Made by a program: the position numbers and the translations under genes. Shown in pieces: positions 15,401 to 24,059 of a stretch of DNA of 64,000 nucleotides; the stretch's first letter is position 1; each line of letters opens with the position of its first letter. The notes beneath the pieces were generated by a model. The model worked only from the letters and a program-made list of their open reading frames with translations, did not search any database and was not told where the DNA came from. Source of the DNA: Autumnicola sp041679265 (GTDB lineage: Bacteria; Bacteroidota; Bacteroidia; Flavobacteriales; Flavobacteriaceae); assembly GCF_041679265.1 (NCBI RefSeq), contig NZ_JBGFSM010000005.1, positions 186,001 through 250,000 of the forward strand, written 5' to 3'.

Positions 15401-16633
15401 CTATTCAAATTTCATGGCCTTTACTGGAGAGATTTTAGCGATTATTATCGAAGGTATAAGGAGCATAAGCATACATAGGAGCATTGTTCCTGCATTAACC
15501 GCGAGAATGTAATCCCAGTTTAGATATACCGGCACTTCGGTAACGTAATAAGTACGAGGATCCAGCGGAAATAACTTCAGGTATTTCTGAAGCAGCAATA
15601 AACCTATTCCTATTAAATTTCCCCAGAATAAGCCCCTTAATATAAGGTACCCTGCATTATAAAGAAAAATTTTCCTGATGGTCCAGTCCGTACTTCCAAG
15701 CGCCTTAAGCACCCCAATCATTTGCGTTCTTTCGAGAATAAGCACCAGCAGTGCGGTAATCATATTGATCCCCGCCACCAGGATCATAATCCCAATAATG
15801 AGGGCGATGTTAAAATCGAAGAGGGAAAGCCATTCGAAGATGGCATAATACTTTTGGGTGATGGTTTGGGTATCGAGAAAAGAGCCGGTATTTTCATAAA
15901 CCTGATTCCCTTTGAAATCAATTTCATCAAAATCATCTATAAAAACTTCAAAATTCCCCACTTCGTCCTCATCCCACTTATTGAGACGCTGGATATGCCT
16001 GATATCGGCAATCATATACAGCTCATCAAATTCCTGAAACCCGGAATCGTATATTCCCGTGATTACAAAAGCGCGCAGTAAGGGCCGTTCATTATCTTCC
16101 CGCAAAAAATAAGTAGGCGCTTTATCCCCTACTTTTAGCTGAAGCCGGTTGGCGAGATAATCTGAAATAAGCACCTCATCATTTAGTTTATTTTGAACAT
16201 CGGGCAGCTCTCCTTCAACTAAAAAATCTTTGAAGTAATCCCACTTATAATCCTTTCCCACTCCTTTTACAATCACTCCTTCAAAATCTGTCGCCGTTCG
16301 TATAACCCCAAATTTTGTAGCCACGGCCTGTACATGTTCAATCCCTTCCACTTTTTTGAAATCGGGGTAAAAATCCTGATTTCTGGAAACCGGTTCGAAG
16401 GTAATCTGGGAGCTGTTATTATCGTAATTCGAAATAATAATATGCCCGTTAAAAGCGGCAATTTTATCCCGTATTTTCTGCTGAAGCCCCAACCCGGTGG
16501 CAAAGGATACCAGCATCATAATTACCCCTATGGCAATGGCCACCACTGCTATTTTCATTATAGGAGCGGAAATGCTACTTTTATACTTTTTGGTGCTAAT
16601 AAGTCGTTTTACGACGAAAAACTCGAAATTCAA
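15401..16633 (-). CDS. ABC transporter permease, FtsX/LolE type
   Basis: A 410-residue inner-membrane protein with one N-terminal helix (about 25-48), a periplasmic domain (about 50-270), and three C-terminal helices (about 278-300, 325-350, 370-400): the MacB/FtsX topology. The start MNFEFFVVKRLI and the motif GLGLQQKIRDKIAAFNGHI near residues 48-66 resemble LolC/LolE-like lipoprotein-releasing permeases of Bacteroidota. No ATPase gene is adjacent. The start codon lies only 9 nt from the divergent namZ start. Confidence 0.85.
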   Translation of the reverse strand: MNFEFFVVKRLISTKKYKSSISAPIMKIAVVAIAIGVIMMLVSFATGLGLQQKIRDKIAAFNGHIIISNYDNNSSQITFEPVSRNQDFYPDFKKVEGIEHVQAVATKFGVIRTATDFEGVIVKGVGKDYKWDYFKDFLVEGELPDVQNKLNDEVLISDYLANRLQLKVGDKAPTYFLREDNERPLLRAFVITGIYDSGFQEFDELYMIADIRHIQRLNKWDEDEVGNFEVFIDDFDEIDFKGNQVYENTGSFLDTQTITQKYYAIFEWLSLFDFNIALIIGIMILVAGINMITALLVLILERTQMIGVLKALGSTDWTIRKIFLYNAGYLILRGLFWGNLIGIGLLLLQKYLKLFPLDPRTYYVTEVPVYLNWDYILAVNAGTMLLCMLMLLIPSIIIAKISPVKAMKFE

Positions 16634-16642
16634 ACCAGAATT

Positions 16643-17884
16643 ATGATTAAGAGGTTATTCAAAAGTACATTTTTATTCGTTCTTATAAGCTTCCTTTCCT
16701 GCGGAAACACAAACAACAAGCCAAATAAGGCTGAAGCTTTTAATGCAGATAACAAACATGAGGATTTTCAGACTTCCGAAGAAATAATTGTGGGAGCCAA
16801 CAGAACTGAAGAATACCTGCCTTTAATAAAGGATAATAGAATAGGCATTATCGCGAACCAGAGCTCGCTCATTAAAAACGAAAACGGCACTTACACCCAC
16901 CTCGTGGATTCTTTAAAAAACCTGGGAGTGAACATAAAAAAAGTTTTTGCTCCCGAACACGGTTTTCGCGGGGAAGCCGATGCCGGGGAAAAAGTACAGG
17001 ATGGGACAGATTTAAAAACGGGGCTGCCGGTAATTTCCCTTTACGGCAGCAATAAAAAACCTTCCGCAGAACAGCTTAAGGGGATAGATATGCTTATTTT
17101 TGACCTTCAGGACGTGGGCACCAGGTTTTATACCTATATCTCCTCGCTGCATTATATTATGGAAGCCGCAGCCGAAAATAAACTTCAACTCCTCGTGCTG
17201 GACCGCCCCAACCCCAACGGAAATTATATAGACGGGCCGGTTCTTGAAACCGAATATCAGAGTTTTGTGGGAATGCATCCTATTCCCGTAGTGCATGGCA
17301 TGACTATGGGAGAATATGCGAAAATGATCAACGGGGAAGGCTGGCTGGCAAATGGTCGAAAAGCTGATTTGAGCGTAATGGAGATGAAAAATTATGATCA
17401 TTCAAAATTATACAGCCTCCCTGTGAAACCTTCACCTAATTTGCCAAACGACCAGGCGATCCAGCTTTATCCCAGCCTGTGTTTTTTTGAAGGCACTAAT
17501 GTAAATGCGGGGCGCGGAACCCAAAAGCAGTTCCAGCTATATGGATCTCCCTTTTTGGATGAAGCAATATATCATTTCACTTACACACCACAGTCTTTGC
17601 CGGGAGCTAAGAACCCAAAACATCTTGGAAAAACCTGCTATGGGGAAGACCTAAGCCAGATTGAAGTTCCGGAAAAGATCAATCTGGAATGGCTCATAAA
17701 AGCTTACCAAAATACTTCAGATAAAGAGGCATTTTTTAATTCCTTTTTTACAAAACTTGCAGGAACAAAAAAACTTCAGCAGCAAATAGAGCGCGGCCTT
17801 TCCGCTGAAGAAATAAGGAAAAGCTGGGAGCCTGGACTTCAGGATTTCCGAAGAACCAGAGAGAAATATTTAATTTACAAGTAA
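16643..17884 (+). CDS. namZ: DUF1343 (NamZ-type exo-beta-N-acetylmuramidase) lipoprotein
   Basis: A 413-residue secreted protein. The N terminus MIKRLFKSTFLFVLISFLSC is a lipoprotein signal, which fixes the start at 16643 although the frame is open to 16334. Family motifs are RIGIIANQSS, FAPEHGFRG, DLQDVGTRFYTY and DRPNPNG. DUF1343 proteins have been shown to remove terminal MurNAc from peptidoglycan fragments, so a wall-recycling role at the cell surface is likely. No other recycling genes are adjacent. Confidence 0.85.
   Translation: MIKRLFKSTFLFVLISFLSCGNTNNKPNKAEAFNADNKHEDFQTSEEIIVGANRTEEYLPLIKDNRIGIIANQSSLIKNENGTYTHLVDSLKNLGVNIKKVFAPEHGFRGEADAGEKVQDGTDLKTGLPVISLYGSNKKPSAEQLKGIDMLIFDLQDVGTRFYTYISSLHYIMEAAAENKLQLLVLDRPNPNGNYIDGPVLETEYQSFVGMHPIPVVHGMTMGEYAKMINGEGWLANGRKADLSVMEMKNYDHSKLYSLPVKPSPNLPNDQAIQLYPSLCFFEGTNVNAGRGTQKQFQLYGSPFLDEAIYHFTYTPQSLPGAKNPKHLGKTCYGEDLSQIEVPEKINLEWLIKAYQNTSDKEAFFNSFFTKLAGTKKLQQQIERGLSAEEIRKSWEPGLQDFRRTREKYLIYK
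16660..16667 (-). promoter_or_regulatory. Candidate -7 box for the FtsX-type permease gene inside namZ
   Basis: TACTTTTG on the minus strand matches TAnnTTTG, 26 nt upstream of the permease start and inside the first codons of namZ. No good -33 box was found, so this is tentative. Confidence 0.3.
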
Positions 17885-18009
17885 AATTATATTCTCGGTA
17901 AAAGAGGTTCTATATTTATGTATTGTTTTCAGGCTAAAATTATTCCCTCCGGCCTGCGGCTAACTTCCCTTGAGAGTGAAAGAGTATTACCAGATGAAAC
18001 TTTTTAAAT

Positions 18010-18507
18010 TTATTTCAGCTTGATTCTTGCTTTCATTTTTTCCACAATATTATAAGCGGCGGGGCAAATTGCCGTGTTCTTAATGGTGAGATTTGAAATT
18101 TTATGAAAATCTTTCCTGTTGGTATGAGGATATTCCCGGCAGGCTTTTGGCCGCACATCATAGATAAGGCAATAATTATCTGCCGCCAGGAATGCACAGG
18201 GAACCTCCTGCAACACATAATCCTTATCCTCATCCATCCGCAAATACTGCTCAATAAATTGTTGGGGCTTTAATTTTAAGTGTTTGCTAATGCGTTCAAT
18301 ATCTTTATTGGTAAAAAGCGGGCCGGTGGTTTTACAGCAATTCGCGCAATTAAGGCAATTGGTTTCCGCAAATTCCTCCTCATGCAGCTTCTGCATTTGC
18401 CTGTCCAGGTCTTTGGGAGGCTTTTTTCTTAATTTTGAAAAAAACTTTTTATTCTCCTTATGCTTATCTTTGGCTCGATCTGGAAGATTTTCTAACGTTT
18501 CCTGCAT
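18010..18507 (-). CDS. YkgJ family cysteine-cluster protein
   Basis: A 165-residue protein with a Cys-rich zinc/iron-cluster-type motif: CLNCANCC (about 55-62), then C about 103, C about 111 and C about 121 within VPCAFLAADNYCLIYDVRPKAC, arranged as in YkgJ (CxxCxxCC...C...CxxY..RP..C). Biochemical role of the family is unknown. The N-terminal 45 residues are basic and helical. It is divergent from the methyltransferase gene with start codons 11 nt apart. Confidence 0.88.
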   Translation of the reverse strand: MQETLENLPDRAKDKHKENKKFFSKLRKKPPKDLDRQMQKLHEEEFAETNCLNCANCCKTTGPLFTNKDIERISKHLKLKPQQFIEQYLRMDEDKDYVLQEVPCAFLAADNYCLIYDVRPKACREYPHTNRKDFHKISNLTIKNTAICPAAYNIVEKMKARIKLK

Positions 18508-18519
18508 TTGGCAAAGATA
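18503..18519. promoter_or_regulatory. Back-to-back -7 boxes between two divergent genes
   Basis: On the minus strand TATCTTTG (18512-18519) is a perfect -7 box whose start point would fall at the first base of the ykgJ-type gene. On the plus strand TGCATTTG (18503-18510) is a one-mismatch box pointing at the ATG at 18519. Both mRNAs would be leaderless or nearly so. Confidence 0.4.
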
Positions 18520-19235
18520 TGAATAAGACTAAGAAAGACATATTTGGAATGGCGATTTCAGCCTATTATCATCAACAGGATGAAAGTGATATCATTGTTC
18601 ATTCCCCCGATTTTGACGATGATATTATCCCGGTTTCCTACCTCTTCAGGGAATTTGGCGCGATGCCTCCCATAGAAAAAGCGGCTTTAAAAAATTGTCA
18701 TGGAAAAGTACTGGATGTGGGCTGCGGTGCGGGAAGCCACGCCCTTTATCTTCAGAATAATAGAAAATTAAAGGTTACCGGTATAGATACTTCAAGAGGC
18801 GCCGTGGAGATTGCTGCGGAAAGAGGCCTGGAAGATGCCCGGCAGCTGGATTTTTTTGAACTGAAAAATGAAAAATTTGACACGTTGCTTATGTTGATGA
18901 ACGGCACCGGGATCATTGGCAATCTCAAAAATTTGAATTTCTTTTTTAAACATGTTGAAAGTCTGTTGTTGCCGGGCGGCCAGCTGCTAATAGATTCTTC
19001 AGACCTAAGCTACCTGCAGGATGATGAAGATGAAGAAGCGCCTGCCGATAATTATATTGGGGAAATACAGTTCCGGCTAAGCTATAAAGGTGAGCAATCT
19101 GAAAGTTTTGACTGGCTCTACATCGATTTTGATTCACTTAAGCACATTGCAGATTATAACAATTTTGACTGCGAATTACTAAAAAAGGGCAGGCATTACG
19201 ATTATCTTGCAAGACTTCAGCCAAAAAAGAAGTAA
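18519..19235 (+). CDS. Class I SAM-dependent methyltransferase
   Basis: The 238-residue product has the SAM-binding motif I VLDVGCGAGSHALYL (about 64-78), an acidic motif II (GIDTS) and a later LLPGGQLLIDSSD strand. Substrate is unknown; the family includes small-molecule and protein methyltransferases. The ATG at 18519 is preferred over the in-frame start at 18435, which would overlap the divergent gene by 73 nt. A C-terminal WLYIDFDSL region is shared with flavobacterial homologues, from memory. Confidence 0.8.
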   Translation: MNKTKKDIFGMAISAYYHQQDESDIIVHSPDFDDDIIPVSYLFREFGAMPPIEKAALKNCHGKVLDVGCGAGSHALYLQNNRKLKVTGIDTSRGAVEIAAERGLEDARQLDFFELKNEKFDTLLMLMNGTGIIGNLKNLNFFFKHVESLLLPGGQLLIDSSDLSYLQDDEDEEAPADNYIGEIQFRLSYKGEQSESFDWLYIDFDSLKHIADYNNFDCELLKKGRHYDYLARLQPKKK

Positions 19236-19295
19236 TTTCCTATTTTTAATTTTTTGCAGAACAGGATATTGTTCCAAACCTGATCCAAAATAAGA

Positions 19296-20102
19296 ATGCG
19301 TTATAAATTCTCTGAAAACCTTCCCAAGAAACTTCAGCTAAACAAGTTGCTGGTAGCATTTTTTCTTTTTACAACTACAGTTTCCTGTACTACGGGGGAT
19401 GATGAGCTTAGCAATAGAATAGATAAAAGCGTTAACCTGAGAAGCCTTGGGGATTCTGCTCATGATCTTTTGAGTGATGAAAAGTTCTCTTCTATAAACA
19501 TTGAGATTGCTTATGTTGCCGGTTATGCTCCAGATCCGGGAGCTCTGGAGATTTTCAGGAATTTCCTTAAAACAAGGACCTTTAAACCCGATGGTATAGC
19601 CATTCACGTAAGACCTGTAGAATCTTCAGGACAGGCACCTTTTGAGATAGAGGAAATTGTGAAAATTGAGAAAGAGACCAGAACAGCCTATAATGCAGGA
19701 GATGAAATTGCTGTTTTCATATATTTTGCAGATGGCAGCAACAAAGATGATGAAGATGGCAAAGTGATCCTGGGTTCGGCCTACAGAAATACGTCTATGG
19801 TGATTTACACCAAAACCATAGAAGAATTTGTGGCAAAAGCGGGAAACCTTTCCACCAAAACAGTGGAAGCCGCAGTTCTCAACCATGAATTTGGACATTT
19901 GCTGGGCCTGGTTGATATTGGCTCCGACGCCCAGAGTGATCATGCAGATAGTGATAATGACGGGCATTGTACTGCGCGCGGGTGTCTTATGCGCTCTTCT
20001 ATTGAGTTTGGGTACGGGATTGCCAATATGCTTGATGATAACGGTGTGCCCATGCTGGATTTTCAATGCATCACAGACCTGCAGGCAAACGGCGGACGGT
20101 AA
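19296..20102 (+). CDS. Metzincin-like zinc protease lipoprotein
   Basis: A 268-residue secreted protein. The N terminus ends LFTTTVSC, a lipoprotein signal with Cys31. The motif HEFGHLLGLVD (197-207) fits HExxHxxGxxD with Asp as third zinc ligand, and CLMRSS about 25 residues later could be the Met-turn. A nearby Asp-rich loop (DHADSDNDGH) may bind calcium. Family assignment beyond zincin is not possible by eye. It is transcribed alone, 60 nt after the methyltransferase. Confidence 0.75.
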   Translation: MRYKFSENLPKKLQLNKLLVAFFLFTTTVSCTTGDDELSNRIDKSVNLRSLGDSAHDLLSDEKFSSINIEIAYVAGYAPDPGALEIFRNFLKTRTFKPDGIAIHVRPVESSGQAPFEIEEIVKIEKETRTAYNAGDEIAVFIYFADGSNKDDEDGKVILGSAYRNTSMVIYTKTIEEFVAKAGNLSTKTVEAAVLNHEFGHLLGLVDIGSDAQSDHADSDNDGHCTARGCLMRSSIEFGYGIANMLDDNGVPMLDFQCITDLQANGGR

Positions 20103-20802
20103 TGATCAAAATGAAGTTAGAAGTGGGAGTTAGAAGCTTTCTTTACGGGGTAGATGGTGTGTTGAAAAAATTAAACTTTATTCTTTAAGACAGCTGGAAG
20201 CTCCTATTCTTATATAGGAAGAAAGCGAATTAGCTTTCCCTAAAAAAATGGCAAGTGGAAAGCGAAAATGAGATTGACAATCTGAAGTGCGAAAATATCT
20301 TTATTAATAATGTGTGCATGGCTTTAAAAAATAAAGATCTGTCTTAAAAACAGGAAAAAACTACCCTCCTTTTATGGAGCGGTGGCCGAAGGCCGGGGTG
20401 GTGTTATTTGTAGTAAAGAAATGGACAGTTGATAAAGGGAAAATGGAAAATCTGGCTAACCGAAAGTACAATGTTATGAGTTGTCCGTTGTCGGTTGCTG
20501 ATTTTATTTTCTGTTTGGGGTTTATTCCTCCAAAACTTCAAAATATCCCCCTGCGATACTCTGCGTTATCTGCGGAAGAAAAAGCGAAAAGTCGAATTAT
20601 ATTATAGTTATTAGTTGTCAGGTGATATTCTTAAATGGCCAATGATATCCAGCTAAACAGAAAATTCTAATGTTATGAGTTGTGGATTGTGAGTTTTCTG
20701 GCTGAGCAGTTTGTGAACTCCAAATTCAAAACAATAAGAATCCATAATTCAGCATTTAAAATAAAACAAGCGGATGATTAATTTCACAGGATCGCTTTTT
20801 AC
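20103..20802. other. 700-bp intergenic region of degenerate repeats
   Basis: No gene is supported; a 77-codon frame at 20374-20607 is built from repeat sequence. Contents: 7-nt-phased stretches at 20111-20140, 20469-20500 and 20668-20700; a palindromic repeat with GGTGGCCGAAGGCCGGGG at 20361-20403; and CTGCGATACTCTGCGTTATC near 20551. Several phrases (ATGAGTTGTCCGTTGTCGG) are reverse complements of phrases in the 30268-31163 array. A weak stem AAGCG/CGCTT with T-runs on both sides (20768-20797) may end recQ transcription. Confidence 0.6.
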
Positions 20803-23001
20803 TTAATTCGCCACTTCACTAATAAATTTAATACGGTAAAGCCGTAATTCCTCATCATCATAATCCCCGTCAAACTCTTCTATGGCATCATCTATTTTAT
20901 CGGTTTCGGCTTCCAGAAAATATTCATGGATCTCTTCCTGCTGGTCTTCATCCAATATATCCTGAAGGTAATAATCAATATTTAGCTTGGTACCGCTATA
21001 AACGATAGCTTCCATTTCTTTAATAAATTCATTCATCTCCATTCCTTTGGCTGAAGCAATATCGTCCAGAGGCAATTTGCGATCTACATTCTGTATTATA
21101 TAAAGCTTTAAAGCAGAGTTTGCGCCGGTAGATTTCACCACCAGGTCATCTGGCCTTATAATGTCGTTATCTTCCACATACCTGGAGATAAGTTCCACAA
21201 AATCTTGCCCGTACTTCTTCGCTTTTCCTTCGCCAACACCAAAGATATTACCCAGCTCTTCAAGGGTCACAGGATATTTTAGTGCCATATCTTCCAACGA
21301 TGGATCCTGAAAAATCACAAAAGGAGGTAATCCAAGTTTTTTAGCGACTTTTTTACGCAAATCCTTTAACATCCCAACCAGTTGCTGGTCCACCGCTCCC
21401 CCGGATTTCCTGGAGGTGGAAGCAGAGGCTTCTGTGGTGGCATCAAAAATATGATCTTCGGTCATCATAAAAGATTCCTGTTGTTCCAGAAAATCCTCTC
21501 CTTTCTGAGTAATTTTTATAACGCCATAGGTTTCGATATCCTTCTTAAGCATTCCTCCTACCAACACCTGACGGATAAGGGCCATCCAGAATTTGGAATC
21601 CTTATAATTTCCTTTTCCAAAAAGCGGGTTTTCATCGGTTTTATGAGAAGCGATAATGGCGTTGGATTTCCCAACAAGCGTGCGTACCAGGTCTTTTGCT
21701 TTGTATAACTCCCTGGTCTCTTTTACTGTTTTCAGCAAAAGCTCCACTTCTTCCTTCGCCTCCACCTGTTTCTTGGGATACCTCACATTATCGTCCATAG
21801 AAGCACCTTCTCCTGTATCCTGGTCAAATTCTTCCCCAAAATAATGCAGGATAAATTTCCTCCTGGAAACCGAAGTTTCGGCATAAGCCACGATCTCCTG
21901 TAGTAAGGCATGGCCAATTTCCTGCTCTGCCACCGGCTTACCACTCATAAATTTCTCCAGCTTTTCTATGTCTTTATAAGAGTAAAAGGCAAGGCAATGG
22001 CCTTCACCTCCATCTCTTCCGGCCCTTCCAGTTTCCTGGTAATAACTTTCTATACTTTTAGGAATATCGTGATGGATCACAAAGCGCACATCGGGCTTGT
22101 CTATCCCCATTCCAAATGCAATGGTGGCCACCACCACATCTATATCTTCCATAAGAAACATATCCTGATGCCGGGACCTGGTCTTAGGTTCCAGCCCTGC
22201 ATGGTAGGGAACGGCACTTATCCCGTTTACCTGGAGGGTCTGGGCCAGCTCTTCCACTTTTTTCCGGCTAAGGCAATAGATAATCCCAGACTTGCCTTCG
22301 TTCTGCTTTACGAAACGAATGATATCTGCATCTACATTTTTGGTCTTTGGCCGTACTTCGTAATAAAGATTTGGCCGGTTAAAACTGGCTTTAAAAGTAG
22401 TGGCATTGGGAATTCCAAGATTTTTAAGGATATCTTCCTGTACCTTGGGCGTAGCCGTTGCGGTAAGTGCCACAATGGGAATATTATCCCCAATACGGCC
22501 TATGATGCTTCTTAAATTACGGTATTCCGGCCGGAAATCGTGGCCCCATTCACTAATGCAGTGCGCTTCATCTATAGCCAGAAAGGAGATCTTCCGGGTT
22601 TTTAGAAAATCCACATAATCCTCTTTAGTTAAAGATTCCGGAGCTACGTAGAGCAGTTTGGTAATTCCGTTGGTAATATCTTCCTTTACCTGCCGTACTT
22701 CAGATTTATTAAGGGAAGAGTTAAGCACATGGGCCACTCCATGTTCTGCGGAGATCCCACGAATGGCATCTACCTGGTTCTTCATTAAAGCAATAAGGGG
22801 CGAAACCACAATTGCTGTCCCGTCGGCGATTAAAGCCGGGAGTTGGTAGCATAGGGACTTTCCTCCTCCGGTTGGCATTACCACAAATGTGTCGTTTCCT
22901 TTCACAACGCTGGTAATCACCTCTTCCTGAAGTCCTTTGAACTGGCTAAATCCAAAGTATTTCTTCAGTTGTTGGTGTAAATCAATTTCCGTCAAACTCA
23001 T
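20803..23001 (-). CDS. recQ: ATP-dependent DNA helicase RecQ
   Basis: 3'-5' helicase in recombination and fork repair. The 732-residue product has Walker A TGGGKSLCYQ (about 44-53), the DEAHCISEWGHDFRPEY box (about 139-155), QETGRAGRDG, a RecQ zinc/winged-helix region, and an HRDC domain (LRKKVAKKLGLPPFVIFQD, about 545-563). A further acidic C-terminal extension rich in Asp/Glu follows. Length fits flavobacterial RecQ. It is divergent from kdsD with an 83-nt gap. Confidence 0.96.
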   Translation of the reverse strand: MSLTEIDLHQQLKKYFGFSQFKGLQEEVITSVVKGNDTFVVMPTGGGKSLCYQLPALIADGTAIVVSPLIALMKNQVDAIRGISAEHGVAHVLNSSLNKSEVRQVKEDITNGITKLLYVAPESLTKEDYVDFLKTRKISFLAIDEAHCISEWGHDFRPEYRNLRSIIGRIGDNIPIVALTATATPKVQEDILKNLGIPNATTFKASFNRPNLYYEVRPKTKNVDADIIRFVKQNEGKSGIIYCLSRKKVEELAQTLQVNGISAVPYHAGLEPKTRSRHQDMFLMEDIDVVVATIAFGMGIDKPDVRFVIHHDIPKSIESYYQETGRAGRDGGEGHCLAFYSYKDIEKLEKFMSGKPVAEQEIGHALLQEIVAYAETSVSRRKFILHYFGEEFDQDTGEGASMDDNVRYPKKQVEAKEEVELLLKTVKETRELYKAKDLVRTLVGKSNAIIASHKTDENPLFGKGNYKDSKFWMALIRQVLVGGMLKKDIETYGVIKITQKGEDFLEQQESFMMTEDHIFDATTEASASTSRKSGGAVDQQLVGMLKDLRKKVAKKLGLPPFVIFQDPSLEDMALKYPVTLEELGNIFGVGEGKAKKYGQDFVELISRYVEDNDIIRPDDLVVKSTGANSALKLYIIQNVDRKLPLDDIASAKGMEMNEFIKEMEAIVYSGTKLNIDYYLQDILDEDQQEEIHEYFLEAETDKIDDAIEEFDGDYDDEELRLYRIKFISEVAN

Positions 23002-23005
23002 TCAA

Positions 23006-23031
23006 TTGTCTTACAATTTTATATACATTTG
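23006..23031 (+). promoter_or_regulatory. Promoter of the kdsD-tatC operon
   Basis: Perfect -7 box TACATTTG (23024-23031) with TTG at 23006-23008, 15 nt apart, which is slightly short of the usual 17-23 nt. The leader would be about 50 nt and contains a 7-nt-phased stretch ACTTACA, ATTCATA, ATTCATC just before the start codon. Confidence 0.5.
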
Positions 23032-23084
23032 CAATACTAAATATACATATTTCTTTAGTACTTACAATTCATAATTCATCAAAT

Positions 23085-24059
23085 TTGAAACTTCAGGAAA
23101 AAATTCTTACAGCCGCAAAAGAAACCATTTCTACCGAAGCTAAAGCTATTGCAAATCTTGAGAATCTCCTTGATGATGAATTTGTTAGTGCTGTAGAAAA
23201 GATCTATCGGTCTAAAGGCAGAATTATTGTTACCGGGGTGGGTAAAAGTGCCGTTATTGCTACAAAAATTGTAGCCACTTTTAATTCCACAGGAACTCCT
23301 GCAATCTTTATGCATGCCGCAGATGCCATTCATGGCGACCTGGGGACCATTCAAAAAGAAGACCTGGTTTTATGCATTTCCAAAAGCGGAAACAGCCCGG
23401 AGATAAAAGTTTTAATCCCGTTAATCAAAAATTTTAACAATCCGTTACTGGCAATTACCGGAGATAAAAGTTCTTTCCTCGGGAAAGCAGCAGATTATGT
23501 ACTAAATTCCTACGTTGAAAAAGAGGCCTGCCCGAATAATCTTGCCCCTACCAGCAGCACTACGGCGCAGCTGGTAATAGGAGATGCCATAGCGGTATGT
23601 CTTTTAAAGCTGAAAGGATTTTCTAAAAAAGACTTTGCCAAGTACCATCCGGGAGGTTCGCTTGGCAAAAAACTTTATCTGCGCGTTCGCGACATTACTT
23701 CCCAAAATGAGAAACCGGAGGTAAGCCCGGAAAGCAGTGTTAATGAAGTGATTATTGAAATTTCTGAAAAAATGCTGGGCGTTACCGCTGTGATTGAAAA
23801 CCAAAAGATTGTAGGTGTAATTACCGATGGCGACATTAGGAGAATGCTGAAGGATAATGTGGAATTTAGAAACCTCACCGCCAGGGACATTATGAGCAAA
23901 AACCCCCGGAAAATCAGCCAGGATGCCCTGGCCGTGGATGCCCTGGAACTTATAGAAGAAAATAAAATTACCCAGTTGCTGGCAATAGATGATGAGAAGA
24001 ACGGGAATTATGCCGGCGTGGTGCATCTTCACAATTTAATTCGCGAAGGAATACTATAA
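23085..24059 (+). CDS. kdsD: Arabinose-5-phosphate isomerase, KpsF/GutQ type (SIS + CBS pair)
   Basis: Converts ribulose-5-phosphate to arabinose-5-phosphate, the first step to KDO for lipopolysaccharide. The 324-residue product has a SIS domain (about 1-190; VTGVGKSAVIA, SKSGNSPEI, PTSSTTAQL) and two CBS motifs (about 205-320). The start codon is TTG; the frame is open upstream to at least 23049 but no ATG is available. The stop abuts the tatC ATG with no gap, so the two are coupled. LptB lies downstream, matching an LPS theme. Confidence 0.92.
   Translation: MKLQEKILTAAKETISTEAKAIANLENLLDDEFVSAVEKIYRSKGRIIVTGVGKSAVIATKIVATFNSTGTPAIFMHAADAIHGDLGTIQKEDLVLCISKSGNSPEIKVLIPLIKNFNNPLLAITGDKSSFLGKAADYVLNSYVEKEACPNNLAPTSSTTAQLVIGDAIAVCLLKLKGFSKKDFAKYHPGGSLGKKLYLRVRDITSQNEKPEVSPESSVNEVIIEISEKMLGVTAVIENQKIVGVITDGDIRRMLKDNVEFRNLTARDIMSKNPRKISQDALAVDALELIEENKITQLLAIDDEKNGNYAGVVHLHNLIREGIL

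Noticed and set aside
16334..16642. 103-codon upstream extension of the NamZ protein
   Set aside because: It overlaps the divergent permease gene, and a clear lipoprotein signal peptide begins at the internal ATG 16643.
18435..18518. 28-codon upstream extension of the methyltransferase
   Set aside because: It overlaps the opposite YkgJ-type gene; the ATG at 18519 gives a normal methyltransferase N terminus.
20374..20607. 77-codon frame in the recQ-side spacer
   Set aside because: It is built from dispersed-repeat sequence (palindrome at 20361-20403 and CTGCG motifs), so the frame is incidental.
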